From positions 1 through 48,472 of the forward strand of contig NZ_JADGRI010000005.1 in assembly GCF_017881085.1 (NCBI RefSeq): DNA of 48,472 nt. The letters run 5' to 3'. The notes under the pieces were generated by a model that was given only the letters and a program-made list of their open reading frames with translations, searched no databases and had not been told where the DNA came from. Shown here one piece after another: positions 1 to 8,392 of the stretch (position 1 is its first letter; each line of letters starts with the position of its first letter). The translations under genes and the position numbers were made by a program. The stretch comes from Bradyrhizobium sp. GTDB taxonomy: Bacteria > Pseudomonadota > Alphaproteobacteria > Rhizobiales > Xanthobacteraceae.

Positions 1-1
1 C

Positions 2-1213
2 TGCGGCGCCGATCCCGAAGGCGTCGTCAAGGCGGTCGACATGCTGCTCGGCGCCGAGCGGCCGGTGATGCTGGTCGGCCAGGGCGTGCGCTATGGCGGT
101 GCCGCCGAAGAACTCCTGAAGCTCGCCGAACGCCTGCAGATTCCGGTGGCGGCGTCGGCCTCGGGCCTCGGCGCGATCGACTGCAATCATCCGCTCGCGC
201 TTGGCCTCGTCGCGCGCGCCGGCCATTATCAGGCCAACCACGCCACGCGTCAGGCCGACGTGCTGCTGGCGCTCGGCGTGCGCTTCGACGACCGCACTTC
301 GAGTTCGTGGATCCCCGGTTATTCCTTCACCATTCCGCCAACCCGCCTCATTCACGTCGACATCGATCCCGAAGAGATCGGCCGCAACTATCCTGTCGCG
401 CTCGGCCTGATGGCCGATGTCCGCACCTTCCTGCGGCAGATCCACGCCGAACTCGACCGCCGCGCCGACCTGACCAAACGCGCCGATGCGCGCAGGAAAT
501 GGCTGGCGCAGATCGACACCTATCGCAAGGAATGGGACAAGTTCGTCGCCCCCGGTTTTTCCGACGACACCACGCCGATCAATCCGCAGCGCGCAGCACT
601 CGAGATCGACAAGGCGCTGCCGGAGAATGCGATCCTGGTCAGCGATATCGGCGTGCATCACAATTGGCTGCTGAGCTTCTGCAAGCCGAAGCGGCCGGAC
701 TCGCTGATCGGCTCGATGGGGTTTGGGCCGATGGGTTTTGGCGTCGCCGGCGTGATGGGCGCGAAATTCGCCGCGCCCGACCGGCCCTGCGTGTCGGTAT
801 GCGGCGACGGCGCGTTCTTCATGCACGCCAACGTGCTGGGAACGGCGGTCGAGTATAATCTGCCTGTCGTCTGGGTGGTCTGGAACAACTACGCCTATGC
901 CTCGATCCGTGGCCTGCAGCGCGGCTATCTCGGCGGCCGCGAACTCGCCACCGACTTCCACGATCCCGTCAGCGGCCAGCGCTACAATCCGGATTTCGCC
1001 GCGATGGCGCGTTCCTGCGGCGTCGAAGGCGTGCGCGTCGACCGCGCCGGCGATCTCGGCGAAGCCATTCGCAAGGGCATTGCCGCCAACAAGCCCTATC
1101 TGATTGACGTCGATATCGCCGCCGACATCAATCCCTCCGGCGCCGGCGTCTGGGAGCTTCCGGGGCTCGGGCGAAGCAAGCCGGGCATTGGAACGCAATT
1201 CGAGCCGACCTGA
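2..1213 (+). CDS. ThDP-dependent enzyme, acetolactate synthase-like (5' partial)
   Basis: The frame is open from base 2 (reads CGADPEGVVKAVDM), so the ORF-track start at 41 is only an internal Met and the true start lies outside the window. About 403 C-terminal residues remain, roughly the middle and pyrophosphate-binding domains of a family that is usually 550-600 residues. The ThDP/Mg motif is visible as GDGAFF followed about 26 residues later by WNN. Members of this family (acetolactate synthase, glyoxylate carboligase, oxalyl-CoA decarboxylase, benzaldehyde lyase) make or break C-C bonds next to a carbonyl in the cytoplasm. The substrate cannot be told from this fragment. The gene heads a plus-strand group of oxidoreductases, which suggests catabolism rather than branched-chain amino-acid synthesis. 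No small regulatory ALS subunit is seen nearby. Confidence 0.85.
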   Translation, partial: CGADPEGVVKAVDMLLGAERPVMLVGQGVRYGGAAEELLKLAERLQIPVAASASGLGAIDCNHPLALGLVARAGHYQANHATRQADVLLALGVRFDDRTSSSWIPGYSFTIPPTRLIHVDIDPEEIGRNYPVALGLMADVRTFLRQIHAELDRRADLTKRADARRKWLAQIDTYRKEWDKFVAPGFSDDTTPINPQRAALEIDKALPENAILVSDIGVHHNWLLSFCKPKRPDSLIGSMGFGPMGFGVAGVMGAKFAAPDRPCVSVCGDGAFFMHANVLGTAVEYNLPVVWVVWNNYAYASIRGLQRGYLGGRELATDFHDPVSGQRYNPDFAAMARSCGVEGVRVDRAGDLGEAIRKGIAANKPYLIDVDIAADINPSGAGVWELPGLGRSKPGIGTQFEPT

Positions 1214-1270
1214 TCGTCGCAACAATCGAAGCGGAATTCTCGTCCGCAAAAAATCAAAGGGGGAAACGTC

Positions 1271-1975
1271 ATGATGCTCAAAGGCAAGAAGGTCGTTGTG
1301 GTCGGGGGTTCGTCCGGTATCGGTCTTTCGACCGCCGAACTGGCGACGCGGGAAGGCGCCGAGGTCATCATTGCCTCGCGCAATGCCGAACGCCTCAACG
1401 CCGCGGCGGGCCCGATCGGCTCCAGGGCGATTCCGGCCGACGTCACCAGCGACAAGAGCGTTGAAGATCTGTTCCGCGCCTGCGGCCCGGTCGATCATGT
1501 CGTGGTCACGGCTGCGCAACTCAAGACCGGTCCGTTCAAGACCGTGGCCATGGACGACGTGCGCTCGACGATGGAAGGCAAGCTCTGGGGCGCCTGGCGC
1601 GTCGCGCGCTTCGCCGATATTCGTCCCGGCGGATCTCTCACGCTGGTGTCCGGGTATCTGAGCATTCGGCCCCGGCCCAATTCCGCTGTTATCAGCGTGG
1701 CCAACGGCGCGCTGGAATCGCTCACCCGCGCCTTGGCGCTCGAACTGGCGCCGGTGCGCGTCAATTGCGTGTCGCCGGGGATTATCGACACGCCGATCCG
1801 CGCGGCGATGCCGGAAGCGGCGCGCCGCGATATGCTGGCCAAGACGGCGGCGAGCCTGCCGGTGGGGCGCGTCGGCGTCGGCGAAGACATCGCAAGGCAG
1901 ATCCTCGCCTTCATGACCATCGGCTTTGCGACGGGTTCGATCGTCTATCTCGATGGCGGCGGGCTGGTCACCTGA
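1271..1975 (+). CDS. Atypical short-chain dehydrogenase/reductase (SDR)
   Basis: A 234-residue single-domain Rossmann protein. The N-terminal cofactor motif GGSSGIG (about residues 12-18) and the SPGIIDTP segment near residue 168 are classical SDR features. A Shine-Dalgarno-like GGGGGAAA lies about 6 bases before the ATG pair at 1271/1274. The catalytic signature is not normal. Aligning ALESLTRALALEL with the usual helix after YxxxK puts Ile141 and Asn145 where Tyr and Lys should be, and the NNAG segment reads VTAAQ. Ser127 of LVSG is kept. It may therefore bind NAD(P) but use unusual chemistry or be non-catalytic. It lies 57 bases after the ThDP enzyme and 30 before the flavoprotein gene, so one transcript is likely. 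Confidence 0.88.
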   Translation: MMLKGKKVVVVGGSSGIGLSTAELATREGAEVIIASRNAERLNAAAGPIGSRAIPADVTSDKSVEDLFRACGPVDHVVVTAAQLKTGPFKTVAMDDVRSTMEGKLWGAWRVARFADIRPGGSLTLVSGYLSIRPRPNSAVISVANGALESLTRALALELAPVRVNCVSPGIIDTPIRAAMPEAARRDMLAKTAASLPVGRVGVGEDIARQILAFMTIGFATGSIVYLDGGGLVT

Positions 1976-2005
1976 ACATAAGGCCTCAAGCCCGCGAACA
2001 CTCGA

Positions 2006-3409
2006 ATGCCGCAAAACCCCGCAAAGCTGGTTGTTGTCGGACACGGGGCGGCCGGGCTCGCCGCGGCGCTTTCGGCGGCCGAGCAGGCGCGCGGCCGCGG
2101 CGTTTCCGTCGACATCACCGTGCTTGAGAAATCGCGCGAAGATGAAGCCGGCGGCAATACGCGCTGGTCGCCATCGAACATGCGGCTCGATGCGCCCGAC
2201 CGGATCGATCCCGCTTTTGCCGATGACATGCTCAAGATTTGCGGCGGGCGCGGCGATATCAGCTATTTTCGTGCGCTGGCGGAACATGCGACCGCGACGA
2301 TCGGATGGCTGCAACGCCACGGCGTCGAATTCATCACGCCTCTCTACTATCTCAGCGCCGGGCCTGCGCGCATCCAGCCGGTCGGCGGCGGAGGCGCCAT
2401 CATTCAAAAGCTGCTCGCCGCGGCGAAGCAGGCAGGAGTGAAGGTTCGCTATGAATACGAGGCGCAGCGGCTGGTGATGGCGGAGGGGCGCATCGGCGGC
2501 ATCGAGGTTCACGCCGGCGTTGGCGCTGCGACAACGCTCGACGCCGATGCGGTCATTCTTGCCAGCGGCGGATTTCAGGGTAACCCTTCGATGATGCGCG
2601 CGCATTTCGGACCCGGTGGCGAGAGCATCAGGCTGATCTCGCCGGGAACGCGCTTCGACACCGGCGACGGCATCCGCATGGCGACCGAGCAGGGCGCCAA
2701 CATTTCCGGCGCGTGGGACGGCATGCATATCGAGCCGGTCGACCCGCGCAGCCAACATTCCGCGCCAGTCGTGCTGGTGTACCCTTACGGCATCGTCGTC
2801 GATCAGCACGGCCACCGCTTCTTCGACGAAGGCGGCGGCCTGATGCACGAGACCTGGGAGGCGCTTGCCCGCGACATCCACTTTGCACGGCCGAAGCGGT
2901 TGGCCTATGCGATCCTCGATTCCCGGCTGTTCGATATCGACGGCTACGCGCGCGCGATCCGGTCGGAGGTCCCACCTGTTAAGGCCGACTCGATCGAAGC
3001 GCTCGCGGCGCAGATCAGCGTACCGCCCGATAATTTGCGAAGCACGGTCGAGGCGTTCAACGCGGCTGCGACCGGCGACCCCGCGCGGTTCGATGCGGCC
3101 CGCTGCGACGGCCTGGCGGCTTCCAGCGAACTGAAGCCACCGAAATCGAACTGGGCGCGGGCCATTACAAAACCGCCGTTTCTCGCCTATCCCCTGGTCG
3201 GCGCCATCGCCTACACTTTCGGCGGTCTTGCGACCAGCACAAGAGCTGAAGTCATGGGCGAGCAGGGGCCGATATCGGGTCTCTACGCCGCCGGCGAAAC
3301 CACCGGGCATTTCTACGGCACCGCGCCGAACGCGGTTGCGGTGCTGCGGGCGCTGGTTTTCGGAAAAATCGCGGGAGAAGCGGCTGTAGAATTCCTGCAG
3401 CGGCGATAG
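2006..3409 (+). CDS. FAD-dependent oxidoreductase, TcuA/fumarate-reductase flavoprotein family
   Basis: A 467-residue soluble flavoprotein. The N-terminal FAD dinucleotide motif is GHGAAGLAAA (about residues 12-21), the mid-protein motif is ILASGGFQGN and the C-terminal FAD segment is GLYAAGETTG. This domain order and length match the TcuA (tricarballylate dehydrogenase), fumarate reductase flavoprotein and ketosteroid dehydrogenase superfamily, which introduces or removes a C=C bond next to a carbonyl or carboxylate. No TcuB-like iron-sulphur/membrane partner is present next door, so the electron acceptor is unknown. It follows the SDR gene closely and precedes a cupin gene. Substrate is unassigned; TcuA is the closest named relative I can suggest. 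Confidence 0.88.
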   Translation: MPQNPAKLVVVGHGAAGLAAALSAAEQARGRGVSVDITVLEKSREDEAGGNTRWSPSNMRLDAPDRIDPAFADDMLKICGGRGDISYFRALAEHATATIGWLQRHGVEFITPLYYLSAGPARIQPVGGGGAIIQKLLAAAKQAGVKVRYEYEAQRLVMAEGRIGGIEVHAGVGAATTLDADAVILASGGFQGNPSMMRAHFGPGGESIRLISPGTRFDTGDGIRMATEQGANISGAWDGMHIEPVDPRSQHSAPVVLVYPYGIVVDQHGHRFFDEGGGLMHETWEALARDIHFARPKRLAYAILDSRLFDIDGYARAIRSEVPPVKADSIEALAAQISVPPDNLRSTVEAFNAAATGDPARFDAARCDGLAASSELKPPKSNWARAITKPPFLAYPLVGAIAYTFGGLATSTRAEVMGEQGPISGLYAAGETTGHFYGTAPNAVAVLRALVFGKIAGEAAVEFLQRR

Positions 3410-3446
3410 CATCGCCTCCTGCGCGGATAAGAAGAGGAAAGACACC

Positions 3447-3830
3447 ATGACCGAACTGAACAACGGCGCCTTCATCCGCAACATCGCCGAAGTGCCCTGG
3501 CGCGAATTCCCCAACCATTTCGGCGGCGCGCTGTCGAAGCCGCTGGTGATGCCGGAGACCGCGGGCTCACACCATATCGATTACCGGATTTCGATGTACC
3601 AGCCGATGGCGCATGTCGCGCGCCACAAGCATCAGGTTCAGGAGCAGATCTACCACGTGCTCGAAGGCGAGGGGCTGATGGAGATCGCAGGCAAGAACCA
3701 TCTGGTGCGCAAGCACGATTTTATCTTCCTGCCACCCGGGGTCGAGCACGCGATTTCGAATTCAGGTCTGGTCGACCTGGTATTCCTGGTGATCACCTCG
3801 CCGGTCACCGACGACGCCAAGATCGTCTGA
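3447..3830 (+). CDS. Small cupin-fold protein
   Basis: A 127-residue single-domain cupin. The first metal motif reads RHKHQVQEQIYHVLEGEG, giving the His-x-His and Glu pattern, and the second motif is LPPGVEHAISN with the final His ligand. Such small cupins are metal-binding dioxygenases, isomerases or binding proteins; the fold alone does not give the reaction. An AAGAGGAAAG ribosome-binding site precedes the ATG. It sits between two FAD-dependent dehydrogenase genes, so it probably belongs to the same catabolic route. A 160-base gap containing a palindromic repeat separates it from the next gene. Confidence 0.85.
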   Translation: MTELNNGAFIRNIAEVPWREFPNHFGGALSKPLVMPETAGSHHIDYRISMYQPMAHVARHKHQVQEQIYHVLEGEGLMEIAGKNHLVRKHDFIFLPPGVEHAISNSGLVDLVFLVITSPVTDDAKIV

Positions 3831-3844
3831 TGATTCATCGGCCA

Positions 3845-3950
3845 CATGGTTCGAGACGCGCTTCGCGCTCCTCACCATGAGGGACTTCGGCCGTAGCAGA
3901 ATTGGACCTCATCCTGAGGAGCACGCGTTAGCGTGCGTCTCGAAGGATGA
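3845..3950. repeat. Dispersed intergenic palindrome, family A (complete copy)
   Basis: Two imperfectly complementary halves: one starts CATGGTTCGAGACGCGC and contains CTCCTCACCATGAGG, the other runs CCTCATCCTGAGGAGCACG to GTCTCGAAGGATG. They can fold into a long stem with inner hairpins around CGCGCTTCGCGC and CACGCGTTAGCGTG. A broken copy lies at 13073-13373. Such elements are common between genes in Bradyrhizobium. Here it separates the cupin gene from the next flavoprotein and may attenuate transcription. Confidence 0.75.
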
Positions 3951-3990
3951 AGCCACCGCACTGGAAATTGCTTCAACCGAGCGGGCCTGA

Positions 3991-5691
3991 GTGAAAATGC
4001 CGGCTTCCGACGCTTACGATGTCGTCGTCATTGGCGCTGGCGCCGGTGGCATGACGGCGGCCGCCGTCGCCGCCGCGGAAGGCTTGAGCGTCCTTGTCAT
4101 TGAGAAGACGGACTTCGTCGGGGGAACGATGGCGTGGTCGGGCGGAATGGTCTGGATCCCCGTCAACACCTTGATGAAGCAGGCAGGCCTTGATGACAGC
4201 TTGCCCGCCGCCGCGAGCTATCTCGCCGGCACCGTTCCTGAAAGCGAAAACGCCGATTTGCGGCAAGTGTTTCTGGCGCGGGGGCCGGAGGCGGTCGAAT
4301 ATCTCGAAGCGAAGACCGAGGTCCGGCTGCAGCCGGTGAAAACCTATCCCGACTACTATCCGGAAAAGCCGGGATCGACGGCCGGCGGCCGCGTGCTCGA
4401 ACCCATCAGTTTTGACGGCGCCGCGTTGGGCGCGAATTTTGCGCGGCTGCGTCCGCCGCTGCCGGAATTCACATTGTTCGGCGGCATGATGGTCAACCGG
4501 CTCGATATACCGCATCTTCGCAAAGTGGGGCGCTCGTTGCGCTCGACCCTGCGCGCGCTGCGTCTGGTTTCGCAATATGCGCTGCAGCGGCTTCGCGCAC
4601 CCCGCGGTACCACGCTGCATCTGGGCAACGCGTTGGCCGCGCGGCTCTACGCGTCGCTGCTGAAGCGAAATGTCGATATCCTGTTCGGCACCGGTGTTGA
4701 GCAGCTCGTGATCGAAGGCGATGCCGTCCAGGGTGTGGCGATCAGGGATTCATCCGGCGCACGGGCGATCGCCGTGCGCAAAGGTGTCGTGCTGGCGACC
4801 GGCGGCTTCTCGCACGATGCGAGACTTCGGGAACAGTTCTTCCCCGCTGGAGCAGGTCCGGTTTCGGCCACGGCGCCCGCGGGGACCGGCGACGGCCTGC
4901 ATGTCGCACTCGCCGCCGGCGCCAGCCTCCATACGCGGGTGGCCAGTCCTGCCTATTGGGTGCCGGCATCGCTGTTCAAGCGCGCCGATGGCAGCCAGGG
5001 TGTTTTCCCGCATACCGTGACCGACCGCGCAAAACCCGGAATCATCGCGGTCAATGCGGCGGGCAGGCGCTTTGTCAATGAAGCCTTGTCCTATCACGAG
5101 TTCGTCCTGGCCATGCTGCGTGACGGCAACGACGCGGCGGACCGTTCGATTCATCTCGTCTGCGACCGGCGGTTTCTATGGCGCTATGGGCTTGGCCGGA
5201 TTCAGCCGTTCACTCTGAACGTGAGACGATACGCCCAGAGCGGCGAACTGATCGAGGCCGCCAGTGCCGACGCGCTCGCCGAAGCGATCCGCGTAGAAAA
5301 ATCGGCGCTGGCAAGAACGCTGGAGACATACAATGCATCCGCCCGGATCGGGATCGATCCCGAATTCGGGCGCGGCGGCTCCATCTATCAGCGTCACCTC
5401 GGCGACCCCAGTCATTCGCCTAATCCCTGCGTCGCGCCGATCGAGCAGCCGCCGTTTTACGCGTTGCGGATTTATCCGGCGGATCTGGGCACCGCGATCG
5501 GCCTCCAGACCGATGGCCACGCCCGCGTTCTGAGGAAGGACGGCAGCGTCATTTCCGGGCTCTATGCCTGCGGCAACGATATGGGCTCGATCATGAACGG
5601 AAATTATCCGGGCCCCGGCATCACGCTCGGGCCGGCGCTGACCTTCGGCTACATCGCCGGCCGGCATCTCGCGCAAGAAAGAGGTAAGTGA
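3991..5691 (+). CDS. FAD-binding dehydrogenase, 3-ketosteroid delta-1-dehydrogenase-like
   Basis: A 566-residue flavoprotein with the N-terminal FAD motif VVIGAGAGGMTAA (about residues 11-23) followed by EKTDFVGGTMAWSGG. The C-terminal block GLYACGNDMGSIMNG then NYPGPGITLGPALTFGYIAG is characteristic of the 3-oxosteroid 1-dehydrogenase branch. Length also fits that branch rather than the shorter TcuA type upstream. The predicted reaction is 1,2-desaturation next to a ketone, or the reverse. No other steroid genes (KshA, HsaC, Mce) are in the window, so the substrate is probably another cyclic or unsaturated ketone. The start is GTG at 3991; ATG at 3997 is an alternative. It ends 10 bases before the next gene. 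Confidence 0.87.
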   Translation: MKMPASDAYDVVVIGAGAGGMTAAAVAAAEGLSVLVIEKTDFVGGTMAWSGGMVWIPVNTLMKQAGLDDSLPAAASYLAGTVPESENADLRQVFLARGPEAVEYLEAKTEVRLQPVKTYPDYYPEKPGSTAGGRVLEPISFDGAALGANFARLRPPLPEFTLFGGMMVNRLDIPHLRKVGRSLRSTLRALRLVSQYALQRLRAPRGTTLHLGNALAARLYASLLKRNVDILFGTGVEQLVIEGDAVQGVAIRDSSGARAIAVRKGVVLATGGFSHDARLREQFFPAGAGPVSATAPAGTGDGLHVALAAGASLHTRVASPAYWVPASLFKRADGSQGVFPHTVTDRAKPGIIAVNAAGRRFVNEALSYHEFVLAMLRDGNDAADRSIHLVCDRRFLWRYGLGRIQPFTLNVRRYAQSGELIEAASADALAEAIRVEKSALARTLETYNASARIGIDPEFGRGGSIYQRHLGDPSHSPNPCVAPIEQPPFYALRIYPADLGTAIGLQTDGHARVLRKDGSVISGLYACGNDMGSIMNGNYPGPGITLGPALTFGYIAGRHLAQERGK

Positions 5692-5701
5692 GAGGACAAT
5701 C

Positions 5702-6529
5702 ATGACAAGCCCGGCCGCCGGCTTCGGCGTCAATACCTATTCCTATATTTTCGGCGGCAGCGCCGCCGATACCGTCGCGCGGCTCGCCGACCAGGGTTAT
5801 GGCGGTGTCGAGCTGATGTTCTTTCCCGGCCATCTCTGGCCGGCCGAGCTTGATGCCGCAAAACTCCGCGGCTTGCGCAATCTCTGCGAGCAGCGGCTGC
5901 GGCTGGTGGCCGTCAACATGCCCAATGTCGACATCAACGTCGCCGCCGCCGCCGAGGAGATGCGCGCCTATACGCTCGATCTCCTGATAAAATTCGTTCG
6001 CTGCGCCGGGGAGTTGGGAGCCGGCGGGATCATCATCGGCCCCGGCAAGCCCAATCCGCTGTTTCCAATGCCACGCGACCGCATGGTCTCCCATTTCTAT
6101 CGCGCGCTCGATGTGCTGGCGCCTCTGGCACGCGAGGTCGGCACAAGGCTGTTGATCGAGAATATGCCGTTCGCCTTCCTGCCGGACGCGGAGTCGTTGA
6201 TGAACGTGGTCGACTTCTATGGCGACGCCGGCATTCGCGTCATCTACGACGTGGCGAACGCGCACTTCATCGGCGAGGCCCCCACGGAGGGATTGCGGCG
6301 CGTCCGCGACCGGCTCTCTCTCGTGCATTTCTCCGATACGACAAGGCAGACCTACAAGCACGATCCTTTGGGCCACGGCGATGTTCCACTCGCCGGCATC
6401 GCGTCCGCGATGAAAGAGGCCGGATACAGCGAGCTGCCGATGCTGGAAATCATTTCGCGCAGCCCGGATGCCGACATCGCCGATAGCTGCGCCCGCATGC
6501 GCGAAGCGGGGTTTGGCGGCGAAGCGTGA
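5702..6529 (+). CDS. Sugar-phosphate isomerase/epimerase-like TIM barrel
   Basis: A 275-residue protein of the xylose-isomerase-like TIM-barrel family, which includes hydroxypyruvate isomerase, IolE/IolI and EboC. Supporting segments are the N-terminal FGVNTYSYIF, the GYGGVELMFFPG strand with a metal-ligand Glu, LLIENMPFAF, YDVANAHF and VHFSDTTR, which carry typical acidic and His metal ligands. Members isomerise or epimerise small sugars and keto-acids, or dehydrate ketoinositols. The gene is 10 bases after the KstD-like gene and so is probably translated from the same message. It is the last plus-strand gene before a convergent operon only 17 bases away. Confidence 0.8.
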   Translation: MTSPAAGFGVNTYSYIFGGSAADTVARLADQGYGGVELMFFPGHLWPAELDAAKLRGLRNLCEQRLRLVAVNMPNVDINVAAAAEEMRAYTLDLLIKFVRCAGELGAGGIIIGPGKPNPLFPMPRDRMVSHFYRALDVLAPLAREVGTRLLIENMPFAFLPDAESLMNVVDFYGDAGIRVIYDVANAHFIGEAPTEGLRRVRDRLSLVHFSDTTRQTYKHDPLGHGDVPLAGIASAMKEAGYSELPMLEIISRSPDADIADSCARMREAGFGGEA

Positions 6530-6546
6530 GCGGGTTTCGCGCGCGG

Positions 6547-7329
6547 TTACGCGCTGGTCCCCAGCCCCAGGCTCGCATAGATCCGCCGCGCATAGGCGCC
6601 GAATTCGTCCGTGGTCTTGATCGGCAGCGCGCGGGGAAACGGCAGCAGAATTGGGAAATATTCCGCCATCCGCGCGGGTCCCGCGGTGAGCACGGCGCAA
6701 TGCGAGGCGAGGAACACAGCTTCCTGGATGCTGTGGGTAACGAAGATGATGGTCTTGCCGCTTTCGCGCCAGATCCGCAGCATCTCCAGATTCATCTGCT
6801 CGCGGGTCAGCGCGTCCAGCGCGCCGAACGGCTCGTCCATCAGGATCAGTTTCGGGTCGTGGACGAAGGCGCGCGCGATCGCGGTGCGCTGCTGCATGCC
6901 GCCCGACAATTGCTGCGGATATTTGTCCTCGTAGCCGGAAAGCCCGACAAGGTTGAGCAGGTCGCGCGCACGCGACCGCGCCGCCTTCATCGGCAGGCCG
7001 ACGATTTCAGCCGGCAGCAAGACGTTGTCGAGAATGGTCCGCCATTTCAGCAGCAGCGCCTGCTGGAACACCATGCCGATGTCGCGCGCGGGGTCGAACG
7101 GCGTGTGGGCATTGCCGATCTGGATGGTGCCGCCGTCGGCGTCGTGGAGCCCCGCCAGAATCTTCAGCACGGTGGTCTTGCCGCAGCCGGAAGGCCCGAC
7201 CAGCGAGATCAGCTCACCTTCCCTGACGTCCATGGTGACATCGGAGACCGCGAGAAATTCCTGGCCGCCCGAACGATAGACCTTGCGCACATTGCGCAGG
7301 CGGATGAAGGGCTCCTGCGGCTCGCTCAT
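6547..7329 (-). CDS. ABC transporter ATPase, nitrate/sulfonate/taurine (NitT/TauT) type
   Basis: The track ORF extends upstream, but the natural start is ATG at 7329, whose ATGA overlaps the stop of the preceding gene by 4 bases. This gives a 260-residue ATPase. Walker A is GPSGCGKTT (about residues 45-53), the signature is LSGGMQQR, Walker B is LILMDEPFGALD, and FVTHSIQEA carries the switch His. The FGALDALT pattern and length are typical of SsuB/TauB-like proteins, which power import by a single permease with an SsuA-like binding protein. It is the last gene of a minus-strand operon that begins with the permease. The matching binding protein is probably the one at 12021. Substrate unknown. 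Confidence 0.9.
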   Translation of the reverse strand: MSEPQEPFIRLRNVRKVYRSGGQEFLAVSDVTMDVREGELISLVGPSGCGKTTVLKILAGLHDADGGTIQIGNAHTPFDPARDIGMVFQQALLLKWRTILDNVLLPAEIVGLPMKAARSRARDLLNLVGLSGYEDKYPQQLSGGMQQRTAIARAFVHDPKLILMDEPFGALDALTREQMNLEMLRIWRESGKTIIFVTHSIQEAVFLASHCAVLTAGPARMAEYFPILLPFPRALPIKTTDEFGAYARRIYASLGLGTSA

Positions 7330-8381
7330 GCCAGCCATTTCTGCAGATTGTCGGTGACGAAATCGTCGTCGGAAAGATCCGCGTGCTCGTTGCAGACCCG
7401 GTCGATCTCGTGCATCTGGCCGGGGCTGAGGCCCTCCGCGGGATCGAGGCACCAGATTCCCTCCATCAGGCCTTGCCGGCGCAGGATCTCGTGGCAGCCG
7501 GCGATGCAGCCGCGGAAATTGTTGGCGACGTCGAAGAACGCGCTGTTGCAGTCGGTGACGCGGGCATCGAGCGCCAGGAGATCCGCCGGCACCGCCGCCT
7601 TGCCCCGCGCCGCCTTGCACATCTCGAACTGCTTGATCGCGCTCGCGGTCCATACCGACCAGTGGCCGAGCAGGCCGCCCTTGAAATAAGCGCGCGTGGT
7701 GACGCCCTTGTCGCGCAAATCGAACGGCAGCGTGAGGTCGAGCAGGATGTGGTCGTCGTTGCCGGTATAGAGCGCGATGCGATCGAGCCCGCCGGCGGCG
7801 GCGACGCCGCGCAGCACGTCGAGCGTGCGGTAGCGGTTGAACGGTGCGACCTTGATGGCGATGACGTTGTCAATCATCGCAAATCGCCGCCAGAACTCCG
7901 CGCTGAGGATGACGCCGCCGACCGCCGGCTGCAGATAAAACCCGACCAGCGGAATCTCGCGCGCCACCGCCTCGCAATGACTGATGATCTCGTGTTCGCT
8001 CGCGGATTTCATGGCGGCGAGGCTGAGCAGCCCGGCATGATAGCCGATGCCGCGCGCAACTTCCGCCTCGGCGACGGCTTGCCCGGTCGGGCCAGCGAGG
8101 CCTGCGACCAGCGCCAGCGGCCGCTTGGTCCAGCCCACCGCGGTCTCCGCGGCGAGCTCCAGCACCGGCCGGTACAGGCCGACATCGCGGATCGCGAACT
8201 GCGTGGTGTGGACGCCGACCGCAAGGCCGCCGGCGCCGGCGTCGATGTAATAGCGCGTCAGTGCGCGCTGATGTGTGGCATCGAGCGTGCGATCGGCGTT
8301 GAGCGCCAGCGGATGGGCGGGGATCACGGTCCCGTCGGCGATCAGGCGCCGCACCGCGGATTCGATTTTGCTATGATGCAT
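7326..8381 (-). CDS. Dihydrodipicolinate synthase (DapA)-family aldolase/lyase
   Basis: A 351-residue TIM-barrel protein. The DapA-family Schiff-base lysine is visible in VIAIKVAPFNRY (Lys177) and the conserved Tyr in VGFYLQPAVGG (Tyr149). The N-terminal PAHPLALNADRTLD resembles the usual PxxxPLTPDGxID opening. It is longer than DapA (about 290), as in many catabolic relatives such as KDG aldolases and aldehyde lyases. Position inside a transporter operon argues for breakdown of an imported substrate to pyruvate plus an aldehyde rather than lysine synthesis. It overlaps the ATPase start by 4 bases and follows the GNAT gene by 11, so it is firmly in the operon. Confidence 0.85.
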   Translation of the reverse strand: MHHSKIESAVRRLIADGTVIPAHPLALNADRTLDATHQRALTRYYIDAGAGGLAVGVHTTQFAIRDVGLYRPVLELAAETAVGWTKRPLALVAGLAGPTGQAVAEAEVARGIGYHAGLLSLAAMKSASEHEIISHCEAVAREIPLVGFYLQPAVGGVILSAEFWRRFAMIDNVIAIKVAPFNRYRTLDVLRGVAAAGGLDRIALYTGNDDHILLDLTLPFDLRDKGVTTRAYFKGGLLGHWSVWTASAIKQFEMCKAARGKAAVPADLLALDARVTDCNSAFFDVANNFRGCIAGCHEILRRQGLMEGIWCLDPAEGLSPGQMHEIDRVCNEHADLSDDDFVTDNLQKWLA

Positions 8382-8392
8382 GGCGATGATCC

